The notes under the pieces were generated by a model that worked only from the letters and a program-made list of their open reading frames with translations, was not told the origin of the DNA and ran no database searches. Below, one piece after another: positions 1 to 9,055 of a stretch of 64,000 bases of DNA; within the stretch, counting starts at the first letter, position 1, and every line of letters begins with the position of its first letter. Both the position numbers and the translations under genes were made by a program. The stretch is from Levilinea sp. (lineage in GTDB: Bacteria; Chloroflexota; Anaerolineae; Anaerolineales; Anaerolineaceae), in contig JARKPO010000066.1 of the NCBI GenBank assembly GCA_029975215.1, forward strand, positions 1 through 64,000. Direction: 5' to 3'.

Positions 1-155
1 GAGGGTACAAGAATTGGCCAGGAATGGCCAGCGGATTGATGGCTGCGGGGGTCAGGATCCATTAGGTTCCTTTGCCGAATATTCCCCAAAACCGTCTGCT
101 GTTTGCATGCTAAATCACCAACCGACTTTGGGACAGACACGTCCCATGAATTCGG

Positions 156-184
156 TTGACATATTGGGGCAATGAGTCCATAAT
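156..184 (+). promoter_or_regulatory. Sigma-70-type promoter
   Basis: TTGACA at 156-161 and CATAAT at 179-184 are separated by exactly 17 bases. Transcription would start near 191 and give a leader of roughly 139 nt before the small membrane gene. Confidence 0.55.
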
Positions 185-260
185 AGAAAAATAATCTCTT
201 GTTACCGGTGGTTGTTGACGGTTGATGCGCAGGGTTGGGTCAGCTTGTCAAAAAACCTTT

Positions 261-309
261 CATAGCACACGATTGTGTTATGGAGCCTGAAGGGTTAATT
301 TTTTAACCT
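261..309 (+). promoter_or_regulatory. Two hairpins in the 5' leader
   Basis: CATAGCACA (261-269) pairs with TGTGTTATG (274-282) around a 4-nt loop, with one G-T wobble. Then GGTTAA (293-298) pairs with TTAACC (303-308). Both lie between the predicted transcription start and the GGAGG-type ribosome site at about 320-325. They could be an operator palindrome or structured RNA; the sequence alone does not decide. Confidence 0.4.
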
Positions 310-329
310 AACCGCTAACGGAGGAAAAA

Positions 330-500
330 ATGAAACTTCAAGCACCGAAACAAATCACTTTCTGGATCGCTGTCATTCTTGCTGTTCTGGGTCTGTTAGG
401 CCAACTGGTGGTCATTCCGGTTGTCTCCGGTGTGGCTTTTTGGTTGGTGCTGGCTGCTTTTGTGCTGCTGCTCCTCGGCGTGCTGTTCGACGGGATTTAG
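330..500 (+). CDS. Small two-helix membrane protein (56 aa)
   Basis: The ATG at 330 follows GGAGGAAAAA, a strong ribosome site at good spacing. The protein has a short basic N-terminus (MKLQAPKQ), then two hydrophobic segments at about residues 10-31 and 33-53 with a single polar Gln and Pro between them, and it ends in DGI. It is an integral membrane peptide of unknown function. A dedicated promoter, a structured leader and a strong downstream terminator mark it as a separate transcription unit. I do not recognise a named family. Confidence 0.75.
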   Translation: MKLQAPKQITFWIAVILAVLGLLGQLVVIPVVSGVAFWLVLAAFVLLLLGVLFDGI

Positions 501-624
501 CAGCGTTTGGAGGTTGATCCGGCCTCTGGAGGCTCCCCAGTTCTGCCGGTATCTCCTGCATTGTTCTCACCATCCATGCGGGTTCAGCCAGGGCTAATTC
601 TTGGCGGACCCGCAAATATGATTG

Positions 625-655
625 TCGGGCTGCGCATTGCGCAGTCCGGTTTTTT
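625..655 (+). terminator. Intrinsic terminator after the small membrane gene
   Basis: An 11-bp stem (TCGGGCTGCGC with GCGCAGTCCGG, two wobbles) has a 3-nt loop and is followed directly by six T. It ends the transcript of the 56-aa membrane gene. Confidence 0.8.
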
Positions 656-704
656 GTAGGTTGGACTACTAGATGCATTGCGCAAAGCCTTACAGGGCTG
701 AGGG

Positions 705-733
705 TTGACGAGGGCTGCGGCTGCTTCTATACT
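705..733 (+). promoter_or_regulatory. Promoter of the alpha-galactosidase gene
   Basis: TTGACG (705-710) and TATACT (728-733) have a 17-base spacer and lie just upstream of the ATG at 768, leaving a leader of about 28 nt. Confidence 0.6.
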
Positions 734-767
734 GAAGGAAACCCCAATCATCTGGTGAGAGGCGAAC

Positions 768-3119
768 ATGCATCTGGACCATCCGGCCTGGGACATTCAC
801 CTGGACACGAAAAAAGGCATCCTGGAATTTGGAGAAAAAGGGATCCCTGCCGCACGTTTTCAGACGGCCCGTATCCATTTTTGGGTGAGCGATGCGAGTG
901 GTGAAGATTTTATGCTGCCCGATCAGCCCTGGCGAGTGCGCGAAACGCGCGTTTTGCAGGAGGCAGACTCAGCCGGGCAGGTAGTGAGCACCTGGATTTT
1001 GACCTTTGAACCCAATGCGGCCGGGTTGGTGGTGGAACTGCATTTTCGCGGCGGACCGCAGCAGCCGCTGTTGGCCTGCAGGGGGGTGATCACCCATGGG
1101 GGCGGACGGCGAGTGCGGGTGGGGAAGCTGAATTTGCTGGTAGGCGATGGTCTGCACCTGGGGGAAGGGTCCCAGCCGCAAAATTGGCGCTGCTTTATCA
1201 ACGGCTGGCAGTCGTGGGGGGCTGCGGGTGCGTACGGGCCGGATCAGCGGCAACCGGCGACCTGGTTGGATTGGCTGGAGGGACCGCTTTGGTACAATGC
1301 CAACACGCCCCGCCCGCGGCAGGCGGGACGCTTTGCCAGCGATTTTTTCAGCGTGGTGGCCGACTGCAAAACAGGTCTGGGGTTGGTGAGCGGCTTCCTG
1401 AGCCAACGAGAGCAGTTCGGGGTGGTTGAAACCGATCTGCGCGGCATACAACCCAGCCTGCGCCTATGGGCAGACGGCGACGGCGTTTGGCTGGGCGAAG
1501 GTCAACGGATGGAGACTGATTGGGCGGTGATCGGGCCGGTGAACGTTCACGACCCGGACAGCCTGGGTACCTATTTTGATGCGGTGGGGGCGGAAAACGA
1601 TGTGCGGCTGCGGGAACAGATGCCGGCGGGCTGGTGCTCGTGGTATCACTTTTTTGATCAGGTGACCGAAGCCCAGATCCGTGATAATTTGCGGACGATT
1701 GCCCAGATGGAAAGGGAACTGCCGCTGGAGCTGGTGCAGATCGACGACGGTTTTCAGGCGGTGGTGGGCGATTGGCTGCAATTTCGCTCCACGTTTCCAC
1801 AGGGGGTGGCCGGGTTGGCGGAAGAGATCCGCGCTGCCGGCCGGATGCCGGGTCTGTGGCTGGCGCCGTTCATTGTGCATCCGCGTTCCCAAACGGCGCG
1901 AGAACACCCCGATTGGTTGGTGAAAGGTCGGTGGGGGCTGCCGGCTTCAGCCGGGTATAACTGGGGAGCGATCACAGCGGGGTTAGATCTGACTCACCCA
2001 GCGGCGCTGGACTATGCTTACACGGTGATTGAGACAGCGGCGCACCGCTGGGGATACCCGTACTTGAAGCTGGACTTCTTGTATGCTGGGGCGATTCGCG
2101 GCCGGCGAAAAGATGCCCGTTTGACGCGCGCCCAGGTGCTGCGGCAAGGGATGGAAGCGCTGCGGCGGGCAGCAGGGCCGGAGACGCTGCTGCTGGGCTG
2201 CGGGGCGCCTTTGGGGTCGGTGTTGGGGCTGGTGGACGCGATGCGCATTGGCGCGGACACCGCCCCGACCTGGACGCCGCGCTTTGCGGGATGGAAGCGG
2301 CCGTTTGAAAAGATCACTCCCATGCCAGCAGCGCGCAATGCCATTCAAAATATCCTCACGCGGGCAGGGATGCACCGGCGCTGGTGGTGGAACGACCCGG
2401 ACTGCCTGCTGATCCGGCCGGACAGTGAATTGACCCTGGATGAGGTGCGCACCTTCGCCACCCTGGCGGCGCTGACCGGAGGTCTGCTGCTGCTTTCGGA
2501 TGATTTGCCGGCGGTGCCGGAGGAACGGCGGCAGATTGCGGCGGCGCTGCTGCCAGCCATTGGCCAGCGCGCGCTGGTGCTGGACAGCCTGGAAAAGACG
2601 ACGCCGGAGACGCTGTGGTTGGATTTGCAAGGGGCGGCAGGGGAATGGCAACTCATCGCCTGGTACAACAGCGCAGATGAAGCCCGTCCTTTCCGCCTGG
2701 ACAGAGTACGGTTCCGGTTGGATGCGCAGGATTTGTGGGTGCGGGAATTTTGGAGCGGACGCACGCATTTTCTGGCAGCGGGGAGCACATGGGATTTTGG
2801 TGAGGTGGCCCCGCACGGGATCTTCGCCGCGGCGGTGCGCCGGGCCGAGCCAGGACGCTTTCAATACCTGGGCAGCGACCTTCACTTATCGCAGGGATTG
2901 GAAGTGCAGCAATGGGTTGAAAGCGCCGAGGGACTGGACTTGACCTTAGATGTGGGGCGGCGCGCGGCGGGCAAGGCGGTGTGCGCCGTTCCGCAGGGGG
3001 TGTGGGAAGCCTGGGTAGGTGCTGAACGGGTTGAGGTGCACGGTGAGAGAGGGTATTTGGAAATCCCAGCAGCGGGGATGGGACCGGTGGAAATCCGGCT
3101 GCGGAGGACAAGTCAATGA
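768..3119 (+). CDS. Alpha-galactosidase, GH36 family
   Basis: This 783-aa protein is a retaining alpha-galactoside hydrolase of clan GH-D. An N-terminal beta-sandwich (about 1-280) precedes the (beta/alpha)8 barrel, which opens with the family signature GWCSWYHFF at 288-296. DDG at 326-328 lies in the substrate pocket. The expected nucleophile is D436 in KLDFLY and the expected acid/base is D497 in RIGADTAP. A C-terminal beta domain follows. There is no signal peptide, so it probably works in the cytoplasm on imported oligosaccharides such as melibiose or raffinose. The gene overlaps the next by four bases, which implies coupled translation. The exact substrate (galactoside versus N-acetylgalactosaminide) cannot be read from the sequence. 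Confidence 0.88.
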   Translation: MHLDHPAWDIHLDTKKGILEFGEKGIPAARFQTARIHFWVSDASGEDFMLPDQPWRVRETRVLQEADSAGQVVSTWILTFEPNAAGLVVELHFRGGPQQPLLACRGVITHGGGRRVRVGKLNLLVGDGLHLGEGSQPQNWRCFINGWQSWGAAGAYGPDQRQPATWLDWLEGPLWYNANTPRPRQAGRFASDFFSVVADCKTGLGLVSGFLSQREQFGVVETDLRGIQPSLRLWADGDGVWLGEGQRMETDWAVIGPVNVHDPDSLGTYFDAVGAENDVRLREQMPAGWCSWYHFFDQVTEAQIRDNLRTIAQMERELPLELVQIDDGFQAVVGDWLQFRSTFPQGVAGLAEEIRAAGRMPGLWLAPFIVHPRSQTAREHPDWLVKGRWGLPASAGYNWGAITAGLDLTHPAALDYAYTVIETAAHRWGYPYLKLDFLYAGAIRGRRKDARLTRAQVLRQGMEALRRAAGPETLLLGCGAPLGSVLGLVDAMRIGADTAPTWTPRFAGWKRPFEKITPMPAARNAIQNILTRAGMHRRWWWNDPDCLLIRPDSELTLDEVRTFATLAALTGGLLLLSDDLPAVPEERRQIAAALLPAIGQRALVLDSLEKTTPETLWLDLQGAAGEWQLIAWYNSADEARPFRLDRVRFRLDAQDLWVREFWSGRTHFLAAGSTWDFGEVAPHGIFAAAVRRAEPGRFQYLGSDLHLSQGLEVQQWVESAEGLDLTLDVGRRAAGKAVCAVPQGVWEAWVGAERVEVHGERGYLEIPAAGMGPVEIRLRRTSQ

Positions 3120-4714
3120 AACGAACTGCCCGGTGGGCGTTCACGATATGGGTATTGGTATGGGTAGGGGCAGGGCTAATGATGGGCAGGTCAACGCCGG
3201 TAAAGGGGGCAGAACCCCACCGGATGTTTTTCCCCGTGGTTCATAAAACTGTGCCGCAGGTGGAAGAAGGCCCGCCGCGCTTTGGCACCAGCGTTTATAT
3301 GACCACGAACAACCCGAATGCGTACTACAATCTGGGCTGCGCGCAGGGAACACGCGACCTCGGTCTGGCAGGGACGCAGGACAGCCTGGTCGTGCTGGCT
3401 TTTGGTAAACCGGTGAAGATCGGCGGTGTGTATGGAGCCAGTCTCTTCGGGGTGGCGCCGACCACCACGGCGGTGCTGGAAACCCTGATCCCCATGTACG
3501 CGATGGGGTATGTGGACTGCGCGGGGGACGATACGCAAAGCACGGTGACCCTAGGTCTGGGGACCAGCAATTACGGGGATATGGTGCGCTACAGCGGCGG
3601 GATGGCGTGGAATAACTTTGTGGATCATGTCAACCGCTGGCTGAAGGAAAACAATTATTATCACCGCGTGGCAGCCGTGGGCGCGATTGATATTGAACTG
3701 GGGTGGAACCCGCCGGATGTGACCCGCAACTGGGTGAACGGCTACGATGACGGGAATCTATACCCGTATTTGAACTTTGGGGACGCCAACAGCTGCCCGA
3801 CGCGGGTTTTTCCAAATTGGGACTGCAAGGATGCGTGGACGAAGGAGGACTTGTGGTATGTGTCCTACGGTGTGGGGGCGGCCTTCCCGCTGCCGTTGAT
3901 TTATGCGACGGATACGGGAAACGCGCAGCAGTGGGCTTTGATGAGCCTGTGGGCGGCGCAGAACAAGGGCGCGCCCATGCAGATTCAGGGGGTGATGACC
4001 CAATGGCAGGCCTGCCAGCAGTACCCCAGCGGGTGCGGCCCGGGGTTGGACAACCGCCTTGAGGAGGGCTGGCAGCAGCTGTATGACGAATTGGCCCGCG
4101 ATGCGCGCACGAAACAGGAACTGCGCTGGTCTACGGACATCTTGTGGTGGCGGTCGTCGCTGACCATTCAATCGGATGCCCTGCAGGCGCGGCCCGGAGG
4201 CGCGGCAGAGCAAGCCACGGCTCTCAAGGCGGCGCTGGCGCAGGCGGATTTGGACGCGGGGGTGCGCGGCAGCCTGGAAGAAAAGCGGGAGATGTGGCTG
4301 CGCACAGCGCGGGAACAGGAGATCTCTGCACGGCTGGCTGAAACGGAGGGCATGCGCGCGCCGAAAGTTCCGACGATAGAAGAGGCCCCCTTTGCGGTGG
4401 GATTTTTTGACGGGGATGAGGGCTGGTTCCGCAGCGGACAGGCGCAGATCACGCGGCGCTGGCAGGGGATGAGCCAGGACGGCTATTTGCAGGTGATGGT
4501 GGGGGCGGATGGCGAGAATCCCACGCGCGGAGTTGTAGTGATTCTGCGCTATGACCCGGAACGCGTGCTGGTGGGTCTGCGCAAGGAAGTTGGCCCGCCC
4601 GGCAGCGGTCCGTATACGTTGGAAGGCCTTGAGGGAGGCGAGCTGGTGATCCGCTCGGCGGATGGGGCTGAGCTGCGGCTGAATTTGCTCCAGGAAGGCG
4701 CGGTCCTTCCGTAA
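3116..4714 (+). CDS. Secreted protein of unknown function
   Basis: This 532-aa product starts with a basic n-region and a hydrophobic core (about 8-24), and looks cleaved after VKGA near residue 32. The mature part is rich in Trp, Tyr, Asn and Gly, with short Cys-containing stretches (NLGCAQG, SCPTRVFPNWDCKD, QACQQYPSGCG) that could form disulfides outside the cell. A charged, probably helical region follows at about 320-420, then a small beta-rich C-terminal domain. I recognise no catalytic motif. The four-base overlap with the GH36 gene suggests co-expression and perhaps a role in glycan handling, but that is inference from position only. Confidence 0.7.
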   Translation: MKRTARWAFTIWVLVWVGAGLMMGRSTPVKGAEPHRMFFPVVHKTVPQVEEGPPRFGTSVYMTTNNPNAYYNLGCAQGTRDLGLAGTQDSLVVLAFGKPVKIGGVYGASLFGVAPTTTAVLETLIPMYAMGYVDCAGDDTQSTVTLGLGTSNYGDMVRYSGGMAWNNFVDHVNRWLKENNYYHRVAAVGAIDIELGWNPPDVTRNWVNGYDDGNLYPYLNFGDANSCPTRVFPNWDCKDAWTKEDLWYVSYGVGAAFPLPLIYATDTGNAQQWALMSLWAAQNKGAPMQIQGVMTQWQACQQYPSGCGPGLDNRLEEGWQQLYDELARDARTKQELRWSTDILWWRSSLTIQSDALQARPGGAAEQATALKAALAQADLDAGVRGSLEEKREMWLRTAREQEISARLAETEGMRAPKVPTIEEAPFAVGFFDGDEGWFRSGQAQITRRWQGMSQDGYLQVMVGADGENPTRGVVVILRYDPERVLVGLRKEVGPPGSGPYTLEGLEGGELVIRSADGAELRLNLLQEGAVLP

Positions 4715-4738
4715 GGGATTGAAGAAAGGGTGAAATGC

Positions 4739-4773
4739 AACGGCCTCTGCGGTGGTGCGCAGAGGCCGTTTTT
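4739..4773 (+). terminator. Strong intrinsic terminator
   Basis: A perfect 13-bp stem (AACGGCCTCTGCG with CGCAGAGGCCGTT) is followed by a T run on the plus strand. It ends the GH36/secreted-protein operon. Read from the minus strand the same stem lacks a T run, so it is mainly one-directional. Confidence 0.85.
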
Positions 4774-4788
4774 GGGCGTGAGGGGCGG

Positions 4789-5751
4789 TTAGCTTTGCGA
4801 CGGGGTGCTTTTCGTCACCGCGGCGGTTTTAGCAGCCTTACGGCGGCGAGTGTAGCGGACGATGCCGCGGATGATGAAGAACAGGGGGACAATGGTGACC
4901 AGGCTGGAGGGCAGACAGAAGATGACGATCCAGATGAGCGCATTGCCCAGGAATTTTCCGAAGTTGATGAGGGCCTGCATCGCGTCGCGGGCGACTCCCA
5001 CTGGCTGCCAACCGCCGATGGTGAGCGGGGCTACCGTAGCCTTAGATTTGATATCCACGGTGATGGCAGACATGCGAGAGGATTCGTCGTAAAATTTGAT
5101 TTGTCCTTTGACGACCTCAACCTCTTCGGAGATGCGGGTCAGTTCCTGGTGCACAGCCAGGACATCTTCGGTTTTGGTGGCCTCGTCCAGAATGTTCTGC
5201 AGACGCGCCTGGGCCATTTCCAAATTCTTCAGGCGCGAGTTGAGATCAGTGTATTCACGGGTGACATCCTGACCGGAGACGTTATCGGTGGTGACATCCA
5301 AATTCCCGTCGGCGACCAGGGCTTTGATGCGGTCGCGGGCTTCCGTGAGCCGTTCGGCAGGAACGCGGACGGTCATGGAGGCGGCAGGGATTTTTTCGCC
5401 GTCATCGGTGGTGTATTGGTACAGGTTAGAATTGACGATGAAGCCGCCCATTTCAAGGGTCATTTTGGCAATGTCATCCACTGCCTGGGCGGGGTTTTCC
5501 ACTACAATGGCCATATTGGCGTTCATGATGACGATGCGTTCCACCGCGGCGCCCTCCACGTTAATGGAGCCGGTAGATTCGCCTTCGTAGGCGTTCATTT
5601 CTTCCTTTTGAGGGGCAGCCGCCGGGGCGGAAGGCGGGGCAAAACCCGGGCTGGGTTCGGCCATGTCGGCGGCCGGGGCGCTGGCAGCTGATTGGCAGGC
5701 AGCCAGCAGCAGCGCAGTTAAAATGAGTGGGATGAGCACTTTTCGGAACAT
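4789..5751 (-). CDS. DUF4349 lipoprotein
   Basis: This 320-aa protein begins at the ATG at 5751, preceded by AAGGAGGAG. Longer upstream reading is rejected because it lacks a ribosome site and would hide the signal peptide. The lipobox LLAAC puts the lipidated Cys at residue 19, followed by an Ala/Pro-rich linker. The central DUF4349-type region contains a long coiled coil (about 165-235, with NSRLKNLEMAQARLQNILDE-type heptads). A hydrophobic membrane segment lies near 265-290, and the tail is basic. Family function is unknown. It is probably anchored at both ends, by lipid outside and a helix near the C-terminus. It ends the minus-strand gene run that begins at metH. Confidence 0.8.
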   Translation of the reverse strand: MFRKVLIPLILTALLLAACQSAASAPAADMAEPSPGFAPPSAPAAAPQKEEMNAYEGESTGSINVEGAAVERIVIMNANMAIVVENPAQAVDDIAKMTLEMGGFIVNSNLYQYTTDDGEKIPAASMTVRVPAERLTEARDRIKALVADGNLDVTTDNVSGQDVTREYTDLNSRLKNLEMAQARLQNILDEATKTEDVLAVHQELTRISEEVEVVKGQIKFYDESSRMSAITVDIKSKATVAPLTIGGWQPVGVARDAMQALINFGKFLGNALIWIVIFCLPSSLVTIVPLFFIIRGIVRYTRRRKAAKTAAVTKSTPSQS

Positions 5752-5830
5752 GGGATTCTCCTCCTTAAAGAGAACAGCCGATGCGTTACAGCTTAGACGA
5801 CAAACCCAGGCGGAAGGTTCCAGGTGGGAA

Positions 5831-6559
5831 TCACCAACCGGCGGAGAGGCGGATGGCGTGTCGGTCGGGGAGGCCGGCGTGTTGGATGCGCGATTGGACG
5901 CTGACCACATCGTAGGTCACGCGGTGAATTTCCCAAGTATTGGTTTGGGTATCAAAGAGGGCAAAAGAGGCGCGCGGATCGCGATCTCTGGGCTGGCCGA
6001 CGGAGCCGGGGTTGAGGATGGCGCGTGAACGGAGGGTGAGGGGGAAGTTGGGGGGGATGCGGCGCCATTCGATGTCGCGCCGGCTCTCATTTTCAATGAA
6101 GACCGAGGGGATATGAGTGTGGCCGGTGAAACACAGCTGGGTGTCAAAGTGGCGAAAGTTGAGGGCAGCGGTGAATTTATCCAACAGGTATTCCCACACG
6201 GGGTTGCGCGGGCTGCCGTGCGCCAGGGTAATTTCTCCCATGACGATCTTTTCCCGCAGGTTCGTGAGAAATTGGAAGCTTCGCTCCGTGAGGGTGCTTT
6301 GCATCCAGGCGGCGGAGATACGCGCCTCTTTGTTGAAGGTTTCCAGGTCTATTTGTCCGAGAGCGGCAGCGTCATGATTGCCGAGCAGGCAGGTGAGATT
6401 GGGAAGAGATGCCATGACCTCAATGCATTCGTTGGGGTCTGGGCCATACCCCACCAGATCACCCAGACACCAGACAGCGTCGTAGTCCCCTGCGGCAGCG
6501 AGGACTGTCTGAAGGGCGGTGAGATTTGCATGGATGTCGGACATGACGAGGACGCGCAT
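5831..6559 (-). CDS. YfcE/MJ0936-type metallophosphoesterase
   Basis: This 242-aa calcineurin-like phosphoesterase has the complete metal-binding set: D8 and H10 in SDIHAN, GDLVGYGPDP at 33-42, GNHD at 60-63, a later His in AHGSP, and GHTH near 146. The family hydrolyses phosphodiesters or phosphomonoesters in the cytoplasm with two divalent metals; the substrate here is unknown. It begins 7 bp after the DUF3048 gene and has only a weak ribosome site, so it is probably translated as part of that operon. Confidence 0.82.
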   Translation of the reverse strand: MRVLVMSDIHANLTALQTVLAAAGDYDAVWCLGDLVGYGPDPNECIEVMASLPNLTCLLGNHDAAALGQIDLETFNKEARISAAWMQSTLTERSFQFLTNLREKIVMGEITLAHGSPRNPVWEYLLDKFTAALNFRHFDTQLCFTGHTHIPSVFIENESRRDIEWRRIPPNFPLTLRSRAILNPGSVGQPRDRDPRASFALFDTQTNTWEIHRVTYDVVSVQSRIQHAGLPDRHAIRLSAGW

Positions 6560-6566
6560 GGGGCCT

Positions 6567-7766
6567 TTAGGGGGTGAAAAAGGTCATGTTCCAAATGCCA
6601 GGGGCATCCTGGGTAAGAGTTGAAGATACGCCAGCCAGTACGATCCAGGAGTTCCCCGGTTTGAGGGCCAGCGGCTGTCCTTGGGGGGTCCAGAACTGCA
6701 TGGGGCGGTCGGCAGAAGGGGCGCGCCAGAGGCCTTCATAGGCAGTTCCGTTGCGAAAGAGCACCGCACGGCGTCCATCTTGGTTATACCATATTGTAAT
6801 ATCGTGCAGCGTAGGCGCAATGGTTTCGTAGGGGGCAAATGCGACGATGACGTTATCGAAAGCCAATTGAATCCCCGCGGCGCGGTCGGTGAGGGGCAGC
6901 ATGCTGATGGAATTTTGTTCGCCCACAGATTCCTGCCAGCGCAGGTAGCGCTGAGAGGCGGGGTCGTATTTCCACAGGCCTTTGTTAAAGGCGTTGAAAG
7001 TAATGGAGACCTGGGCGCCCTCCAAACCGCCGCTGGGCGGCTGAGGGTCAAAGGCCATGCCGTCCAGGGTAGGGCGCGCCGGGGTGGGCTTGCGTTCCTC
7101 CACGGCATAACGGGAGAGGAGGGCAGTATCCGCAAAAACGCTGAAAACCGTGTGCGGGCCGACGTCGCACAGGGCGGGGCAGGTGGCAGGGGCGGCGTTC
7201 ACGGCGCGCTGACCGAGGTAGCGGTCGAGGAGGGGAAAGACGCGCTCTGGGTCGGCCCCTGCATAGGCCAAGATGCCCTGGTACATGCGCACGAGTTGGG
7301 CATCTACGCGGCGGGCGGAACGGATGGGACCGACTTTAGCGGCGTCCTGACCGTAATACACGGCTGTGAAACGGTCGGTGCCTTCACCGATGTAATCGTT
7401 GAAGACCAAATCCGCTTTCGAGAGGCCAGATTGGGGGCGACTTTCGCGCGGGAAATTGGCAATTTTCACAAATACAGGAGGCCGGGAAAGAAGCGCAGGA
7501 TCTGAGACGGGCAGCCCGGTGAGGGGGTTGACCCCTGAAGGGAAATTGTTGGGGCCGACCGCCTGAGGAAGCGCGGTGAGGCTGGGAATGGGGCTTGGAC
7601 TGGCGGTAGGCGGCGGGGTGAGAGATGGCGCGGGTGTGAGCGTGGGCGAAGGGGCGGCTGTGGGCACGGGTGGCGCGGTGGGTAGGGGGACTGGGGTGGG
7701 GGCGGCACAGGACGAGAGCATCAGACTCAAACAAAAGGCAAGCCACCGCAGGTCAGGTTTATTCAT
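6567..7766 (-). CDS. DUF3048 (YerB-like) lipoprotein, copy 2
   Basis: The 399-aa protein starts at the ATG at 7766. The lipobox LSSC places the lipidated Cys at residue 20. A low-complexity Thr/Pro/Ala linker (about 21-75) follows, then the DUF3048 fold with the signatures NPLTGLPV, FVKIANFPRESRPQSG and YGQDAAKVGPIRSAR. The family is extracytoplasmic, of uncertain function, and similar to Bacillus YerB. The gene lies 13 bp downstream of a paralogue with the same architecture, so the pair arose by tandem duplication. The two differ mainly in linker length and in the region around 210-240. Confidence 0.85.
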   Translation of the reverse strand: MNKPDLRWLAFCLSLMLSSCAAPTPVPLPTAPPVPTAAPSPTLTPAPSLTPPPTASPSPIPSLTALPQAVGPNNFPSGVNPLTGLPVSDPALLSRPPVFVKIANFPRESRPQSGLSKADLVFNDYIGEGTDRFTAVYYGQDAAKVGPIRSARRVDAQLVRMYQGILAYAGADPERVFPLLDRYLGQRAVNAAPATCPALCDVGPHTVFSVFADTALLSRYAVEERKPTPARPTLDGMAFDPQPPSGGLEGAQVSITFNAFNKGLWKYDPASQRYLRWQESVGEQNSISMLPLTDRAAGIQLAFDNVIVAFAPYETIAPTLHDITIWYNQDGRRAVLFRNGTAYEGLWRAPSADRPMQFWTPQGQPLALKPGNSWIVLAGVSSTLTQDAPGIWNMTFFTP

Positions 7767-7779
7767 AGGAGGGGCGGCC

Positions 7780-9027
7780 TTAGGGCAGGTGGAAACGCAG
7801 TTCCCAGTGCCCCGGTTCCGGCTGGCTGAGATCGGTGTTGAGGCCCACAATATGAATCCAGGAGGTGCCTGGTTTAAGGATCATGGGGAGGCCGTATTGA
7901 TTAAAGAACTGAATGGGCTGGCCGCGGTCCACCGTGCGCCAGGAGCCTTCCACGAGAATGCCGTCGCGGAAGAAGAGGGCTTTGCGCCCCAATTGATTGC
8001 CCCAGATCTCCACATCATGCAGGGTTGGGGCGAATTCGGTGTATTCAGCGAAGAGGACGATCACATTGGCAAAGGCCAGCTGCTGATCATTGAGCTGATC
8101 GGTGAGGGGAATGAGGTCATCGGGGTTAAGGCGGCGCTCTTCCCAGCGTTCATACAGGCCGGATTCGGGGTTATATCGCCATTCGCCGCGCGAGGCGCTG
8201 TATTCCACAGCAACTTTTTGGCCCGCGCCAGTGGATTCAGGAATTTCGCTTTGAAAGATCATGCCGTTGAGGGGCGGGCGCGTATTGCTGATGCCGTGCT
8301 TGTTGGCGTAATTGCTGAGAGAGGCAGTGTTGGCGTAGATCCAGGGGGAGGAGTGGGTATCGCGCCCGCAGAAGGTGGGACAGTTGGCTTCCAGGTTGGA
8401 AATGGCGCGGTCGCCCAGGGTTTCTTCCAGGACTTCATCCACCTGGGGGTCAGCGGATCCATAGGCCAGGAGGCCTTGATACATGCTGACCAGTTGGCCG
8501 TCGATCAGACGGCCGGAACGCAGAGACCCAACGCGAGCTGCATCCTGTCCGTAAAAAACAGCCAAAAAGCGGTTGGCGCCTTCGCCAATGTAGTATTCAA
8601 ACACCAGGTCGGCAAAGGAAAGGCCGGCCTGGGGACGCACCGAGGGCGGAGCATTGGAGACTTTGACCATCACTGGGCGGCGCTCCAGGCGGGTGAGGTC
8701 TTCCACCGCGAGGCCGGTGAGGGGGTTGACGCCCTCTGGGAAGCCAAATACTCCCATGACGGCTGGGGTGGTGGTTACGGTGGGGGTGAACTGAGGCGGG
8801 GGCGGCTGGGTGGGAGGCGGCAGAGAAGAAGGCGTGAGGCTGGGCAGCAGGGTGGGCATGACCCAGGGGGTAGGCGGAAGGGGGGTAGGCTCGACAGGGG
8901 GCGGCGGCAGGGTGGGCTGGGGGGCGGCCACAACGGCCTGACAGCCCGAGAGAGCCGCCGTCGCCAGGAGAGCGAGAAGGAACAGCCAGAGACGCCGGAG
9001 AGAAGGCAGAATGGGCAGGTTGATCAT
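7780..9027 (-). CDS. DUF3048 (YerB-like) lipoprotein, copy 1
   Basis: This 415-aa lipoprotein has a signal peptide with the lipidated Cys at residue 29 (ALSGC) and a Pro/Thr linker to about residue 95. Its DUF3048 domain carries NPLTGLAV, VMVKVSNAPPSVRPQAG and YGQDAARVGSLRSGR. It is the first of two tandem paralogues. The linker is long enough to hold the domain away from the membrane in a thick wall or surface layer. The function of DUF3048 is unknown. The gene is 28 bp downstream of coaBC and is probably co-transcribed with it. Confidence 0.85.
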   Translation of the reverse strand: MINLPILPSLRRLWLFLLALLATAALSGCQAVVAAPQPTLPPPPVEPTPLPPTPWVMPTLLPSLTPSSLPPPTQPPPPQFTPTVTTTPAVMGVFGFPEGVNPLTGLAVEDLTRLERRPVMVKVSNAPPSVRPQAGLSFADLVFEYYIGEGANRFLAVFYGQDAARVGSLRSGRLIDGQLVSMYQGLLAYGSADPQVDEVLEETLGDRAISNLEANCPTFCGRDTHSSPWIYANTASLSNYANKHGISNTRPPLNGMIFQSEIPESTGAGQKVAVEYSASRGEWRYNPESGLYERWEERRLNPDDLIPLTDQLNDQQLAFANVIVLFAEYTEFAPTLHDVEIWGNQLGRKALFFRDGILVEGSWRTVDRGQPIQFFNQYGLPMILKPGTSWIHIVGLNTDLSQPEPGHWELRFHLP

Positions 9028-9055
9028 AGGGCAGCGCGCACAGGCAGTCAGAAGG

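Larger units (their letters stand above)
1..329. other. Intergenic region with leader of the small membrane gene
   Basis: I see no credible coding sequence here. The right half holds a promoter-like pair and two hairpins that lead into the small membrane gene at 330; these are listed separately. The first 150 bases show nothing I can name. Confidence 0.6.
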
